From Eucalyptus grandis (taxonomy: Eukaryota; Streptophyta; Magnoliopsida; Myrtales; Myrtaceae), in NCBI RefSeq assembly GCF_016545825.1, contig NC_052619.1, positions 10,989,501 through 11,053,500 on the forward strand: a DNA stretch of 64,000 nt, given 5' to 3'. Each line of letters opens with the position of its first letter. Within the stretch, counting starts at the first letter, position 1. A program made the translations under genes and the position numbers. The notes under the pieces were generated by a model. It searched no databases, had not been told where the DNA came from, and saw nothing but the letters and a program-made list of their open reading frames with translations. Positions 37,453 to 48,789 of this stretch are shown here, in pieces.

Positions 37453-40400
37453 TCACGAAGGAGCTTGCACATCGCCTTTACAGAACTTCCATGATCCGTC
37501 CTCTTGCTTCTTTAGGACGTAACGAATTTTATAAGAGCTGGCATTGGCAAAAGAGGAAACAAAATGAAGTTAACACCCACAATAAGTACTGCCAAATCGA
37601 ATTCAGAAAAGGGAAAGGTGGAACCGTCTTAAAGAAGTTGGGAGGAGACGAAAAAAGTGTTATGACCAATTAAGGGAAAAGAGCAGACAAGGCAAGGACT
37701 TTCGCATTTTTGAGAGAGGATCTCCGCCACGAGGATAAAGAGAGATAGGTTCTCTTTCTTAATCAAAAGCGTCACCCATATGACAAGCCAATTAAAAGTT
37801 AAAGCAGAACTGAACAATGCACATATGAGATGACCAGAGATTTGTTCATGATTGCATTGTACTCGATTAACCTATAGGCAATAACGACTTAAACCTACCT
37901 GTAGTAATTTGGGTTCTTTGGCTGAGATTCATCAACAAGCTCAGCAGCTTCCTCCAGAAGAGCATCAATTTCGGCCATCTCTATGCCCATCCCATCTGAA
38001 AGAGTCTCAGCTCGAAGGACAGAGAGTTGCAACAGGACAAATCTCCAATAACAAGACCTGTCTTTTGCCTTGTCGACCAAAGCTTCCCACTGATCCAAAA
38101 TACATTATCACCAAATAAATAAATATCAAGAGAAAAAGATGGAAAAAGAGAAGTCCCGTGTCTTTTGGACCTCAAGGAAAACATATCCTTCACATAGTGG
38201 GCTAATTGCAATCCCCTAAAGAAAATCTTTGAAAATGATCATGCCAAAAATCAAGGGTTTAGATTATATTTTACATACAAAACTTCAGATGGTTTTGACA
38301 ATGTAGCAATAATATGGTAACCCCATATGTACACAAGTGACAAAAACCAAGTAGATATGGGGCTAAGCAACAAAAGTGAAAGGGATGACAACGAAGCATG
38401 GCTCAGAAAACAAAGGGCAAAATAAGGGCACTTGTATAACCTTCCATGTTAATTCAGAAAATATTTCTCTGGTTATTGGTAAAAAATCAGTTCCCAGATG
38501 GTCACATTATGGCTTAAGTGTGCGATTAAAAACCAATATAACCATGGGGTTCTTGACTGAGAGTGCATAAACCAATCAATCATCGTAAAGCTACTATGCT
38601 CGCTCACTTCCTTGCAATAACCAGCTCGGTAAGTCAGCTTGGTGTCTCACAATACATCGAAAGATTAATTGAGTATCTCCACTGTGAAAAAAATACAAAC
38701 AGGACATTTACCTGAACTAGCATGGACTCATCAAGTATTTCAGGAAGGAACTGAACTTGATAATCAGGCCCTAGAGCCTCAGCTTTGATTGTTTGCCACT
38801 GTTTCACAAGAGATTCAGCATCCTCCAATTGCATCGGCCTCCTGGTAACTGCGGCTGTCGATGAGAACAAACCCGCAGCCAAAAATGAATTGCTTGTGCT
38901 TTTAGAACCAGAGAGGCTTTCAAACTGCTTCTTCACCATGGTCAACAATTTGTCCACTCTGCTGGTCATGCCATTTCCCTCACGATGAGCAGAACCAGCC
39001 TTGTGTGGAAAAGAATCCACATGACAGACAGTAGATCCTGTATCCCTGTCGGATATGCTAGTAGAGATCCATCTAGATCCATTGGCCATCCTTACCACAT
39101 TCTTGCTCAGTGGCCTAAGGGTTATGAACATAAAGCAACCCAAAACTGTAACAAAGACAATCCGTCCAATTATATTCTTCTCACTGAACAGCATATCCAA
39201 AATGGTGCTATGGTGTCCACCAAGCCTTCTTTCATTTGAATAGAGGGTGAGCTAATGTTGCTTCCACTGCTGTTCTGACCGACCATGTCTGTGCCCTGAA
39301 TATCAGTCAACTGCTTAACAGCCAATCCAAGGTATCGGGAGGAACTTGAGGCTGGAAGAGATTCATCAAATTCTCTTTCTGTTTGTTGCTAGAGAAGTGG
39401 ATAGTGGTCTGTGGTTCACCGATGACATGGTTTCTACTGCTCGTTTGCTTTTCTTTTGGGCAGATCTTTTTCCCCACTAAAGAAATGACCCTGCAAGGAC
39501 ATCCTGTTATAATCATTTGATGTTTCTGGGTGAATTTATCTTACGTCACTATGACACAAGTCATGCTGACAAAAAAATTTCTTACCAATGATGGGGAACA
39601 ATCTTGTGTATCTGCAAATACAGTAAGAACTGCATCTTTCAGCCATTGTTCCTGCTTAAATTAACAAGGAGTTAAACATATAAAATCAAAACAGAGCATA
39701 AGCGAAATGACAAAAACAGCAGAGAAGCAACAGAATATGGACAGATATTACAATGCAATGTCCACCATATAGCATTGTTTGACATTTAAATCTTATCACA
39801 CTATAGTCAGCAGAGCAACATAACAATAACTTGCCTGAAACCAGATAATTAAAGAGAAAAAAAAAATGCTTAGTACACTATGGATAAAGCTCATATTGTT
39901 ACCACCAGCAAACAAATCAAGAGTATGAGACACCATTTGGCCCAAAAAGAAAAGTACGAGACACAACACTGCTGTGATATTCACAGCTGGCAGATCCAGT
40001 ATGGTAGAAGACGTTAGTGAAGTCATTGCTGCAATTTATATTGAAGAAAATAAATTAAAATCCAAACTAAAGAAATCCAGAATCTAAACAAGATCCTTTT
40101 CCCTCCTTTTTAATTTTAAGCTAAGGAAGTACAGGTCAGATGTCCTTCCCCACAGATGAAATGCAGTGTACACAGTAAGAAGACAGAGGTCAAAACCAAG
40201 TATCCATACTGAGAAAGCTTAGATAGCAAGAAATGAAACAGAAGCCCATTTTATTAGGTGCACACACCCTAGTAGGAAGGCATAGACTCCTACTCATAAA
40301 TCTATATAAACTTATATAACCCTGTATAAACTCGCGTTAAAAATATTTAATGCCTCAGCCTCCCAAGGTTCTACCATGGCATATAATGGGTATCAGAGGG

Positions 40401-43226
40401 GTAAAGCAAATGATTAGACATCTGTACACATATCAAAATACATTTCATGACATGTTTGAGAGGTTTGAGTTCGATAGCAAGCATGCATCATCAAGGAATT
40501 ACGAAATGGGAAATATGAGCCCATTGCAAAATCAAATGCTCACCAAAGAGGGACCTGTGCCAGAAACATCTTTGATTTCCTTTCTTGTAGGTGACTTCTG
40601 TGTAGTGGAATTGGAATTTACTTCCAGCAGGTGAAGTCTTTGAACCGCCTCTGCCTCACTACCCTGCAAACAAGGTAACTCACAAATTATTTGATGAAGA
40701 TACGGTCAATAAATGAGAGATCTGCCCGACCAATTCAATATGATAGCACAGCGTACAGAGGAAAGATAGCAGAAAAAGAGTACACTTCAAATGTACCTGA
40801 CCAAGAAGGAATAAGCAGAAGGCTTCCTCAAATTTCAGATCGATACCTTCCGATGCTATCAAGCATTCGCAAATAACTTTTGCCCTGTTGATCTGCATCC
40901 ATCAGTAACATGTTCTAACATGAGCACAAAAGAATTTAATGATTACCATTAGAAGACATGAAGTCCAACCAAAAAAGAAAAAAAGGATAGAAAGAAAGAA
41001 AAAGCAAGAGCTGTGAAAAGGCCATGGGGAGGGTGAAGAAGAACGATGGAGTATATCAGCAATTCTTACCAACTCCATTTGCTTCGCTGAAAATCCGAGA
41101 GCAATATGAGCTATCAGCACCACGTAGAAACAATCAAAATCAACAATCACCCTCTGATTTTGAGATTCTAGAGATTTCTTGTTCTTCCTTGTCATGGCTA
41201 GATCATCCCAGGGGATGAGATCTATTATTTCTGTAGCCATAAGCCTACTTAGTGCTTGGTTTAAAAACATGGCCAATCTTGGACCCTGCATGAAGTTTCC
41301 ACATCAAGGCCCTGCCTCAGCAATTCACGCAAGGCTGCAAGTGCTCCCCGTCTCCGTTCAGCATTTTCAGGAGAACAAGGCATGCCCAGCAATTCCAAAG
41401 TGCAAGCAGGGGCAAGCTCCTCCAAAGATTCTTCAATCTACATTATTCATCAAAGAATTTACAACGATGACTAATTACAAATTAAAGCAAAGACGAGATA
41501 CGCCGTAGCATAAATCTATTCAAAAGGAGTCTATCTTGCCCAGACAGAAATAATATCTGATCTAAATGAACCATCTATTCAGATGGAGGTTGCCACTTTA
41601 AAGATCTTTTTTACTGATGACCAGGGCAACAGGGAAGAAAATTGTTACTTATTCTACAAAAAATAGATTCTTCCCCTGCAATTTCACAAAACGCACTAGT
41701 TAACTGCATATGATTTTACCTGAGACAGTAATGGCATTTTTCCAAGGGAAATCTTACTTCTGAGAAGACACTGAGCACGAGCCAGGGCTTCAAATCCTTG
41801 GGACACTTTGTTCTTCTCAAAGCTAGTCTTCGCAATTGCACACTTCAAGAAAGCGCCTAAGATAAGACAGGGAAGCATAACAAGGCTGCTACAAATTGAT
41901 GAAACTATCTTTTATCTTGGTGGTTTTTCTCACCTCAGCAAGTGCCATAGATAGAAGCAGATCATGAACATTCGGCTTTGCATCTGGATGTTGAAGAGCT
42001 GCTTGACCAATATTTAGCACCAGCTTTTCTTCTCCAACCTGCCATAGATAATAAAAGTGGCAACATTGCACCTACCATCTGAAGCAATGGGCATTTGTCT
42101 TTCCTACTCAAAAGAACTTTTCTTTTCAGATTATTAATAATAGCAACATTCTATGATGACAAGATAAAATTGTCGGCATAAGGAATAGCTAATCAACCAC
42201 TAACACTTAGCTTCTCCAATTTATGTAAAATATACCTCTTGAAGCAGGCAGAGAGCGCCTGGCAACCAAGCCCACGGAATTCTAAGAGATGATTTAGGTA
42301 GGATTTTTTCCCTTGTATTTCCAGAATATTCTGGTTCAAATAGAAGTTTATCCCTCACGTCCATAAGAAGATCCTGCAACAGAATCGATAGAACATAAAA
42401 GTTCTCTTTAATTAATTGAAGAAGATACTGATGGAACAGGAAGCAACAATAGTGAACCTTGAAGTTGCTACCTCTCGAGATTTGACGGCCTCCATAGTGT
42501 ATCCCTCCTCTACTTCAGCACGTTTCAATTGCATGACTGACTTCACGATCTCATCTTTCTCTGCTTGATCGGGGAGGCCAAGAAGCTGCAAGCAAATGTA
42601 ATCTCCTGTGAGTGGTTCAGCGAATGAAAAGGAGAAGTGCAGAAACGCCAGATAACAGTAAATGCATGATCTATTTGTGTCATGAAGGACAAGAACTGTG
42701 CATTTGCAAAGCACGCCAAGAAAGTATCAATTTCAAATTGGATCGTCGCCAAACATCCTTCCAAGCTAACTCTCGCCAGCTGATGAACGAGCAACCGAGT
42801 AATAAGAACTAATTTCGCTTCATTTCTCCGTTGACTGCACCCAGAACTAGCTCCAATAGCGCACTGACCCAAAATCTAAGCAGGGAAACGACCCAACTAA
42901 CATCTTCGTGAGCTCGTAAACGTATTCGAACGAAGCCGAATCACCTGATAACAAGTGACGGGATATCGACGGCGCCCGAGCCGGCGGACTCTCCAAAACG
43001 CGAGCCGTCGCGGCGGCCTTCAACCTCCACGCGCGGGACCCGACCGCCGCGGGCGCGGCCCGCTCGCGAGGCCGCGGCCACCGATTCTCGAGACGGCCGC
43101 CGCCCGGGCGAGGCGGAGGAGCGACAGCGAGGCGTTCCGATTGGGGTCGCCGCGGCCGCAGACGCGAGGAGGAGGAGGAGGCGGCGGAGCGGCGGAGACG
43201 TCGGCCGCGACGCGAGCCAGCGCCAT
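37453..43226 (-). CDS. PARC6: plastid division protein PARC6/CDP1
   Basis: PARC6 (CDP1) is an ARC6 paralogue in the inner chloroplast envelope that helps position the division machinery. Fourteen exons follow in order: 42945-43226, 42472-42585, 42236-42373, 41934-42038, 41720-41842, 41070-41437, 40797-40892, 40544-40663, 39586-39651, 38712-39490, 37899-38090 and 37453-37537 are well defined, with one or two further joins possible. Exon 1 starts MALARVAADVSA, a transit-peptide-like Arg/Ala/Pro-rich leader. Later exons read LLGLPDQAEKDEIVKSVMQL, LPKSSLRIPWAWLPGALCLL and EGFEALARAQCLLRSK-like repeats. The membrane helix IVFVTVLGCFMFITL lies in exon 38712-39490, followed by EDAESLVKQWQTIKAEALGP. 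The C-terminal ARC6/IMS-like domain includes YWRFVLLQLSVLRAE and ends GDVQAPS with TGA at 37453-37455. One-base shifts in exon 1 (near 42990), in a T run near 41262 and within 39200-39490 break the frame; the complete architecture suggests sequence error or recent damage. Confidence 0.85.
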
Positions 43227-43798
43227 GGGGAAGCGGACGGATTCCCGACGCCACTACTACATTTGGGGGAGATCCCGGAGCTAGGGTTTTATGGCCGGAG
43301 CTCCGGGGCGGGGCAGTGCAGTGAAGCGAGGCTCGCCGGAGGGGAAAAGCTGAGCGAGATGGGAGCTCGATTTGTGCTCTTTTCCGGGGAGGTGATTCCG
43401 CTCGACAGGCGTCCACATGAGCTGGATTAAAGAATTTATCTCGGCAAGACCGTTGGGGAGCTCTGAATGCGGGGGCTGCGCTCGCCTGCGCCCGGAGCGC
43501 ACCGGACCGCATCCATCGGGGCCGTTCATCTGTTGCCGGGTGCGGGTGGGGTCCGCAGTGGATTTCGTAAAGCGCGCGATCGTGCGCGATGGGCTCCGCC
43601 CGTCGGATCGGGAGACGTCGTGTTGAGAACTCCTGTGGGAACGAGCGGCTAGGATTGCCTGGACCCAAGCCCCACGCGGCGGATCCATCCCGACCGTCCA
43701 TTCGGCTGGCTTCGTGCGTCGGCCCACTTAGATCCCATAAGATGCACGATCCCAAACTAAACCCGAGTCCGGATAAGAAATTGTTGGGCCGGTCTTGC
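43227..43798 (-). promoter_or_regulatory. GC-rich upstream region of PARC6
   Basis: GC-rich DNA immediately 5' of the PARC6 ATG, with long chance open frames on both strands. No TATA box stands out. It ends where the duplicated block at 43799 begins. Confidence 0.5.
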
Positions 43799-44649
43799 TT
43801 GGGCCCTGGTCCATCACACGTGCGAATTTCTTTTTGGTTCTTTCTTTCTTCTCAAATAGGTATGGTTGCATCTCCTACTTTAAGTAGCTTTTCTAATGTA
43901 AATTCCTTTTATCAGTTTTTTTTTTTAATAAAAATTCCTCCTATGTTCTCTAAGTTACTGGTTTTCCACATCGTTACTCCAAAATACATAGCAACATTCA
44001 GCAACCGAAATTAGCGGTACTTAAGCAGGCTATCATTGTTACGGACTTCAATTTTTCATGTATCATATCCCTCCAAAATCATACATTAATAGGATCTATT
44101 ACAGACTTCAATTTATCATGTATCATATCCCTCGAAAGTCATACATTAATAGGATATGTCGTCTTCCCAAACTCTTGAGCTCTATACACGTTTGAACCTA
44201 TAATTCCATGGTGAAAGCCTCAAACCCATTGCTCCATCGTCTTCGTCTTGTTGTTCCAATTGTGAGACCAACACTGGGATGTCCTATCGATTCCGTTGAA
44301 TAAAACTAAATGAGAAAAATCTTTGCAATCTTGAATTTCTTGAGGCAAGTTTGAGGGACACATTATTATACCAACTCCACTCCTTGTAATGCATGACCCA
44401 AGAACACAATATTACAATAATACGACCGATTCGACTTTTTTTCACATGTAGTTGACAGTTGAGGCAGTGTTGTTGACATGTAGTTAAGATAATCATCCTC
44501 ATAACGCTAGTAGACACTAAAGGAGGACTTCTAGTGATGACAAAAAGGCCAACTCGCTTATATGCTTGTTACTAATGACTACTGTCAAATAACTACGAAT
44601 TAACTAGCTATGATTTGTGGCGTCGTGAATTATTTTTATTGGCATTCTC

Positions 44650-45280
44650 AACCTAGAGACTCAATGGAAAGAACCATTGTCCCTAAATAAAGGACATTGG
44701 TTCACCATCTCAAAGAATACACGACCAACTAACCGACATTAACTAGGGCAATAGTGATGAGAGCCCAAAGTGTTTCGGTGCTCACTACCGATATCAATCT
44801 ATACGCAAACCATAAACTGTCAGATTTTAAGATAGTGTAGGCAATATTGTTTCACACTATCACAAATTAAGACATCTCGAACCTTCAACAAAAGATGGTC
44901 GAGGGACCTATAGTGTCTCGCACTTCGATAGTCACGTAATAAAAAATAAATAAACTACTAACCCGCCCTAAATTTCAACAGGCTATGAAGAACTACGAAA
45001 GACATTCTAAACACATGAAACATATTAAGATCATATCTTTAAGCACAAATGCATGGATTTGCATAGGAGCAAACGGTTCACTCGCTTTTACCAGACATGG
45101 ATCATTGGCCAAGTCTGGAGGTGAATCCATGTGCCTCTTCAAATCCAAGTCAAGATACTCAAAAACTAGACAAAGCCTATTCTCATTGTGCACGACATCT
45201 TGAAGCCTCGCCATAAGCAAAAGTGCTAGTTCATGTATGAGACCATTAGACAAGAAACTGCAAAGCATGATGAGATCCAA
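44650..45280 (-). pseudogene. CDKA-like kinase fragment, copy A
   Basis: Two CDKA exons can be read on the minus strand. The first, about 45052-45215, gives [20 protein letters not shown], then [20 protein letters not shown], close to the CDKA C-helix to hinge region. The second, about 44665-44795, gives the remnant of PEILLG (GSHHY) and EMVNQCPLF from the region after the activation segment. The HRD catalytic loop and DFG segment are missing and stops interrupt the frame, so there is no kinase activity. Confidence 0.7.
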
Positions 45281-46129
45281 ATAAGAACGATTACAAAATC
45301 AATAGGACCAAAAGATTAAGGCTAATGGATTTGGATTTAGTGCAACAAAAAGCAAAGCTCGTTTTTTCCTTCTTCTTTTTTTACTGACAAAGACAAACCA
45401 TCGGTCCTTGTCAAACAATACTAAAAAACAATCATTTCATATGCTGGGTTGTGTTTATACCTTGGAGCAGTAGGCTATCACTTGAGGAAGTAAATGCAAT
45501 CATCTTGTCCTCATTGTGAAAATTCCGTGTCACTATTAATCAAAGAAGAAGCCAAAAGTATCTTCTCCTAATAGGTCATTTGTTACGTCATCTATGTCCC
45601 TCATTAAGACTTAAGTATAACCCAAATTTGTGAAGATTCAGGCGGAAGCATCGATTTGACCCCTTTCTTCTATTCCTCTAATAATGCATGCATCTTGAAT
45701 CCGAAAAAGAAAAGTTAACCACACAAATGGCCATGTACATTTCACTTTCGTCCCATCTTTTTGCATCGGTCATATTTATTTTACTTTACTTTAGTTTTGA
45801 ACGCAACATATTAAGATATCATAAATCTCCAACTGCAAACTTGACATATTGAATAAGTCGGCCGCATTTACAACATTTGTTAGTCATACACTTTTTTTTT
45901 TATTAGCACCCATTTTCTTAAAAAAAAAAAAAGAAAATGTGATATTCAATTTTCTTTTCAAAGAAGAAAAGTGGTAGACCATCTCGCCAAGCCGACCAAC
46001 AATGTCAAGAAGCTTCGCTGAGGCACGGTCAATTCGGCCGACAACATCACCAATGGGGTGGGCACCGTTTACATCGCTCCCATCTCGGCCGTTACAGGAC
46101 TAGAAATTCTAAAATTTATACTTTAGTAG

Positions 46130-46567
46130 AAGCTAACAATCTTACATATGCGTACAATTTTGTCACTTCAAAACATTTAGGACACATGTCGGCTTACTTG
46201 CGGTTTCCTTCACTTTATCACAACAAAATCAAATGAAAATCACATTCTTTCGTTTCCTCTTCTAGTTGATATTCTTCACTTGTTTATTTTAATAATTATA
46301 TATTTTCAGAATATATTTCCAATCTAATAAAGCATAATTCAAACGTATGTTGTATTTCCTTTTCCAATTAAGATTTGAATTCCTATTTAGATCGAGAATC
46401 TATCTTTGTATGGATTAGCAACTAACTTCTTTTTCAGTTAACCATTAAGGAAATCAAAACTGGTGCTCTATCTGCGGATAGAAATAAAGAAGAGTTAATT
46501 TCTTTTTTTCAAAAAGAAGAAGAAAAAGAAAATTTTATATCCCACACGCGGGAGAATTCGAGAACTT
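46130..46567 (+). repeat. detached F-box 5' flank, copy A
   Basis: Resembles the upstream DNA of the F-box gene at 47154 (about 46800-47100), sharing phrases such as ATCACAACAAAATCAAATGA-like, TATTTTCAGAATATATT-like and GGATTCCTATTTAGA-like strings. It ends before any F-box coding sequence. Confidence 0.6.
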
Positions 46568-46799
46568 TCCCGTGAAGTAATTATTTGCAGACCTTCGAAA
46601 TTTGCTTTTCTTTTATTTTTCAGTTTTTATTCTCATCACTTTTAGTTAGAAAGGGGAAAATAAATTGATTTTCACGTCCTGTCTTAACGGCTATATAAAT
46701 AAGAAGCGGACCTGTCGGATGGTTTCTTGACGCAAAGCGAAGGAGAAGTGAGATCACACCCTTACAGGCTTAAACGAATCGATCCAATTAATTAGTAGA

Positions 46800-47153
46800 T
46801 ACATATACACAAAACATTTAAAATACACGTTGGTTTACTTGCAATTTTCTTCAATTTATCACACCCAAATCAAATTAATATATTAGATTATTCTGTTTCC
46901 TCCTCTGGCTGGCTGAGTGAAATATTCCTTGTTTCTTTTATTTTAGCAATTAAACATAACTCAAGTGATTGCTTTGTTTCCTTTTTTCCAGTTAAGATTT
47001 GGATTCCTATTTAGAGTTAGAGTATCTCTATATATTAGCAAATTATAACGTAGTATATATAGCGCTTCTGTGCTTAATTATTAACACCGTCCAAACCGAT
47101 ACACTATCTCCCCTCGTGAAATTCTGCTTCCTATCAATTCGATAAAGTTGAGA
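46800..47153 (+). promoter_or_regulatory. promoter region of the F-box gene
   Basis: TATATATA at 47054-47061 lies about 93 bases before the ATG, a normal plant TATA-to-start spacing with a short leader. The upstream sequence is repeated at 46130-46500, 53520-53900 and 55905-56215. Confidence 0.6.
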
Positions 47154-48238
47154 ATGGAGAGAAATTGGGCAGATCTTCTCCCTGAGTTGCTCGGATCGTG
47201 CTCCCAAGGCCTTTGTCCAAATGATTTGTCGGCGTTCCGAGCAGTGTGCCGCTCGTGGCGATCCGCGGCGGTCGAAGAGAGTAGCGACGTCCCGTGGTTG
47301 ATGCTGGCGGACAAAAGGGTAAGCGGTGCCGCGAGTTTTTCTGCCTCCAATGTCAACGGGTTCACAAAAAGTTCATGCCCGAGGTGAAGGCGAGGAGATG
47401 CTTCTCCTCGCGAGGTTGGGTGTTGACGATCGGCAGGGACTGGGAACTCCACATGCTGAAAAATCCCATGTCGCGTGGCAGTCATATTATTAATCTTCCC
47501 AATTTGAACAAGTTCCCCGACATCGAAGTTGAAAACTTGCGTAGGTATTATCACTCGTATGGTGCCTTCATCAATAAGTTCGTCCTATCCGATAGCCCCA
47601 CTACATCTCCAGATTTCAGGGTCATGGTCACCTATTACTACGATGCACGTTTAGGGCTTTGGAAACCCGGTGACGAGGAGTGGACAAAGGTTGACCACCC
47701 CAGCTCTTTTAATTTTGATGTCATATTTTATAGGGGGTGCTTTTATGCTCTTAACGCCAATGGTCACATATTGAGGTGCGACGTGAACGGACCAATTCCA
47801 TCCAAAGCTCAAGTAGTTTTCGAGATGCCGCAAGATTTATTAGGTTTGGAGCAAATGTATCTAGTGCAATCGACAACAGGATCTCTACTGGTGGTGTCGC
47901 GACGGGGACAATATAGACCTCGAGGAACCTTTCGATTTCATGTTTTTGAGATTGACCTAGTAGCACAATCATGGAGAGGAATTAAGACCTTGAAGAACTC
48001 TTCGCTCTTCTTGGGCTGGAATTCTTCCTTCTCTTTGGAAGTCGATGAAAAGCATCACATTAAGCCGAATTGTATTTATTTTACTGATGATTTTATTGAT
48101 AATTCCCGGGTTACTAAAGATGGAGGGGGCAAAGACATGGGAATATACCACCTCCAAGATGGTACGATCGAGCCGCACTTCCAGGGGAAATCTTACAGCC
48201 ATTATTCTCCTCCGCTGTGGATCGAACCGAACTTCTAA
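47154..48238 (+). CDS. F-box protein with DUF295-like C-terminal domain
   Basis: F-box proteins are substrate adaptors of SCF ubiquitin ligases. The ATG at 47154 opens MERNWADLLPELL, then LCPNDLSAFRAVCRSWRSAA, a canonical F-box of about 45 residues. After one frameshift at the A/G run near 47314 the C-terminal part continues uninterrupted to TAA (48236-48238). It includes CREFFCLQCQR, LPNLNKFPDIEVEN, FRVMVTYYYDARLGLWKPGD, VIFYRGCFYALNANGHI, then FEIDLVAQSWRGIKTLKN, LFLGWNSSFSLEVDE and NCIYFTDDF. The order resembles the DUF295 (SKIP23-like) family. Total about 360 codons without introns, usual for the family. It is either intact with one sequence error or recently broken. This is the best-preserved member of a local array. 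Confidence 0.8.
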
Positions 48239-48310
48239 ATTTGTTATGATTGTTGATTTGAATTTCCAAAATTGTACTAGAACTTACTTCAGTTTTTTTC
48301 AGATGTCTGG

Positions 48311-48480
48311 GTGTGATTTCTTTATATTGTTTTATATCATTACATGTTCTAGCAAAGGCGAAACATGGTGTGATTTCTTTTATTGTTTTATATGCTTACA
48401 TGTTGTAGCAAAGGCGAAACATGGTGTGATTTCTTTTTATTGTTTTATATGCTTACATGTTGTAGCAAAGGCAAAACATA
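48311..48480. repeat. 57-bp tandem repeat in the F-box 3' flank
   Basis: Three units (48311-48367, 48368-48423, 48424-48480), each starting GTGTGATTTCTTT and ending in CAAAGGCGAAACATG or a close variant. An inverted fragment recurs near 55022-55075. Confidence 0.9.
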
Positions 48481-48789
48481 GTGTCTGAACTTTAAACGAG
48501 GAAGAAATAAGGGAAAGATAAAAATATTAAGGGAAAGACAATGGATGAACAACCGCTGATGTTCTTTTCGGGGATGGCCATGCAGAGATGGGCTTTAAGG
48601 AGAGACTTTAGTCTTAACACACATTAAGAACAAACTTTTCACCCTGCGTCCCCTAGGCATATTTCTCTCATAAAGTCGGGCTATTTTTCTCATAAAGCTC
48701 GAGCAAGTTTCTCCGCATTCCTCAAATTTACTGTCAAAGCCAATTTTCGAATTCTTCAAGAGCGGATATCCGGATGTGCTTTTGATGAC

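Larger units (their letters stand above)
43799..46567. repeat. segmental duplication, copy A
   Basis: Matches 51166-53939 almost end to end in direct orientation, starting at TTGGGCCCTGGTCCATCACA and ending at a shared AGAACTT. It carries a CDKA pseudogene piece (minus strand) and a detached F-box gene 5' flank (plus strand). Internally it has two near-identical ~70-bp phrases around 44035-44150 (TTATCATGTATCATATCCCT appears in each in part), and so does the other copy. Confidence 0.9.

Noticed and set aside
42847..43755. 302-codon minus-strand frame over PARC6 exon 1
   Set aside because: The real start MALARV lies at 43226 in another frame; this frame is long only because of high GC.
45300..46000. 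CDKA first exon (Gly-rich loop) in copy A
   Set aside because: No GEGTYGVVYKA-like frame found on the minus strand.
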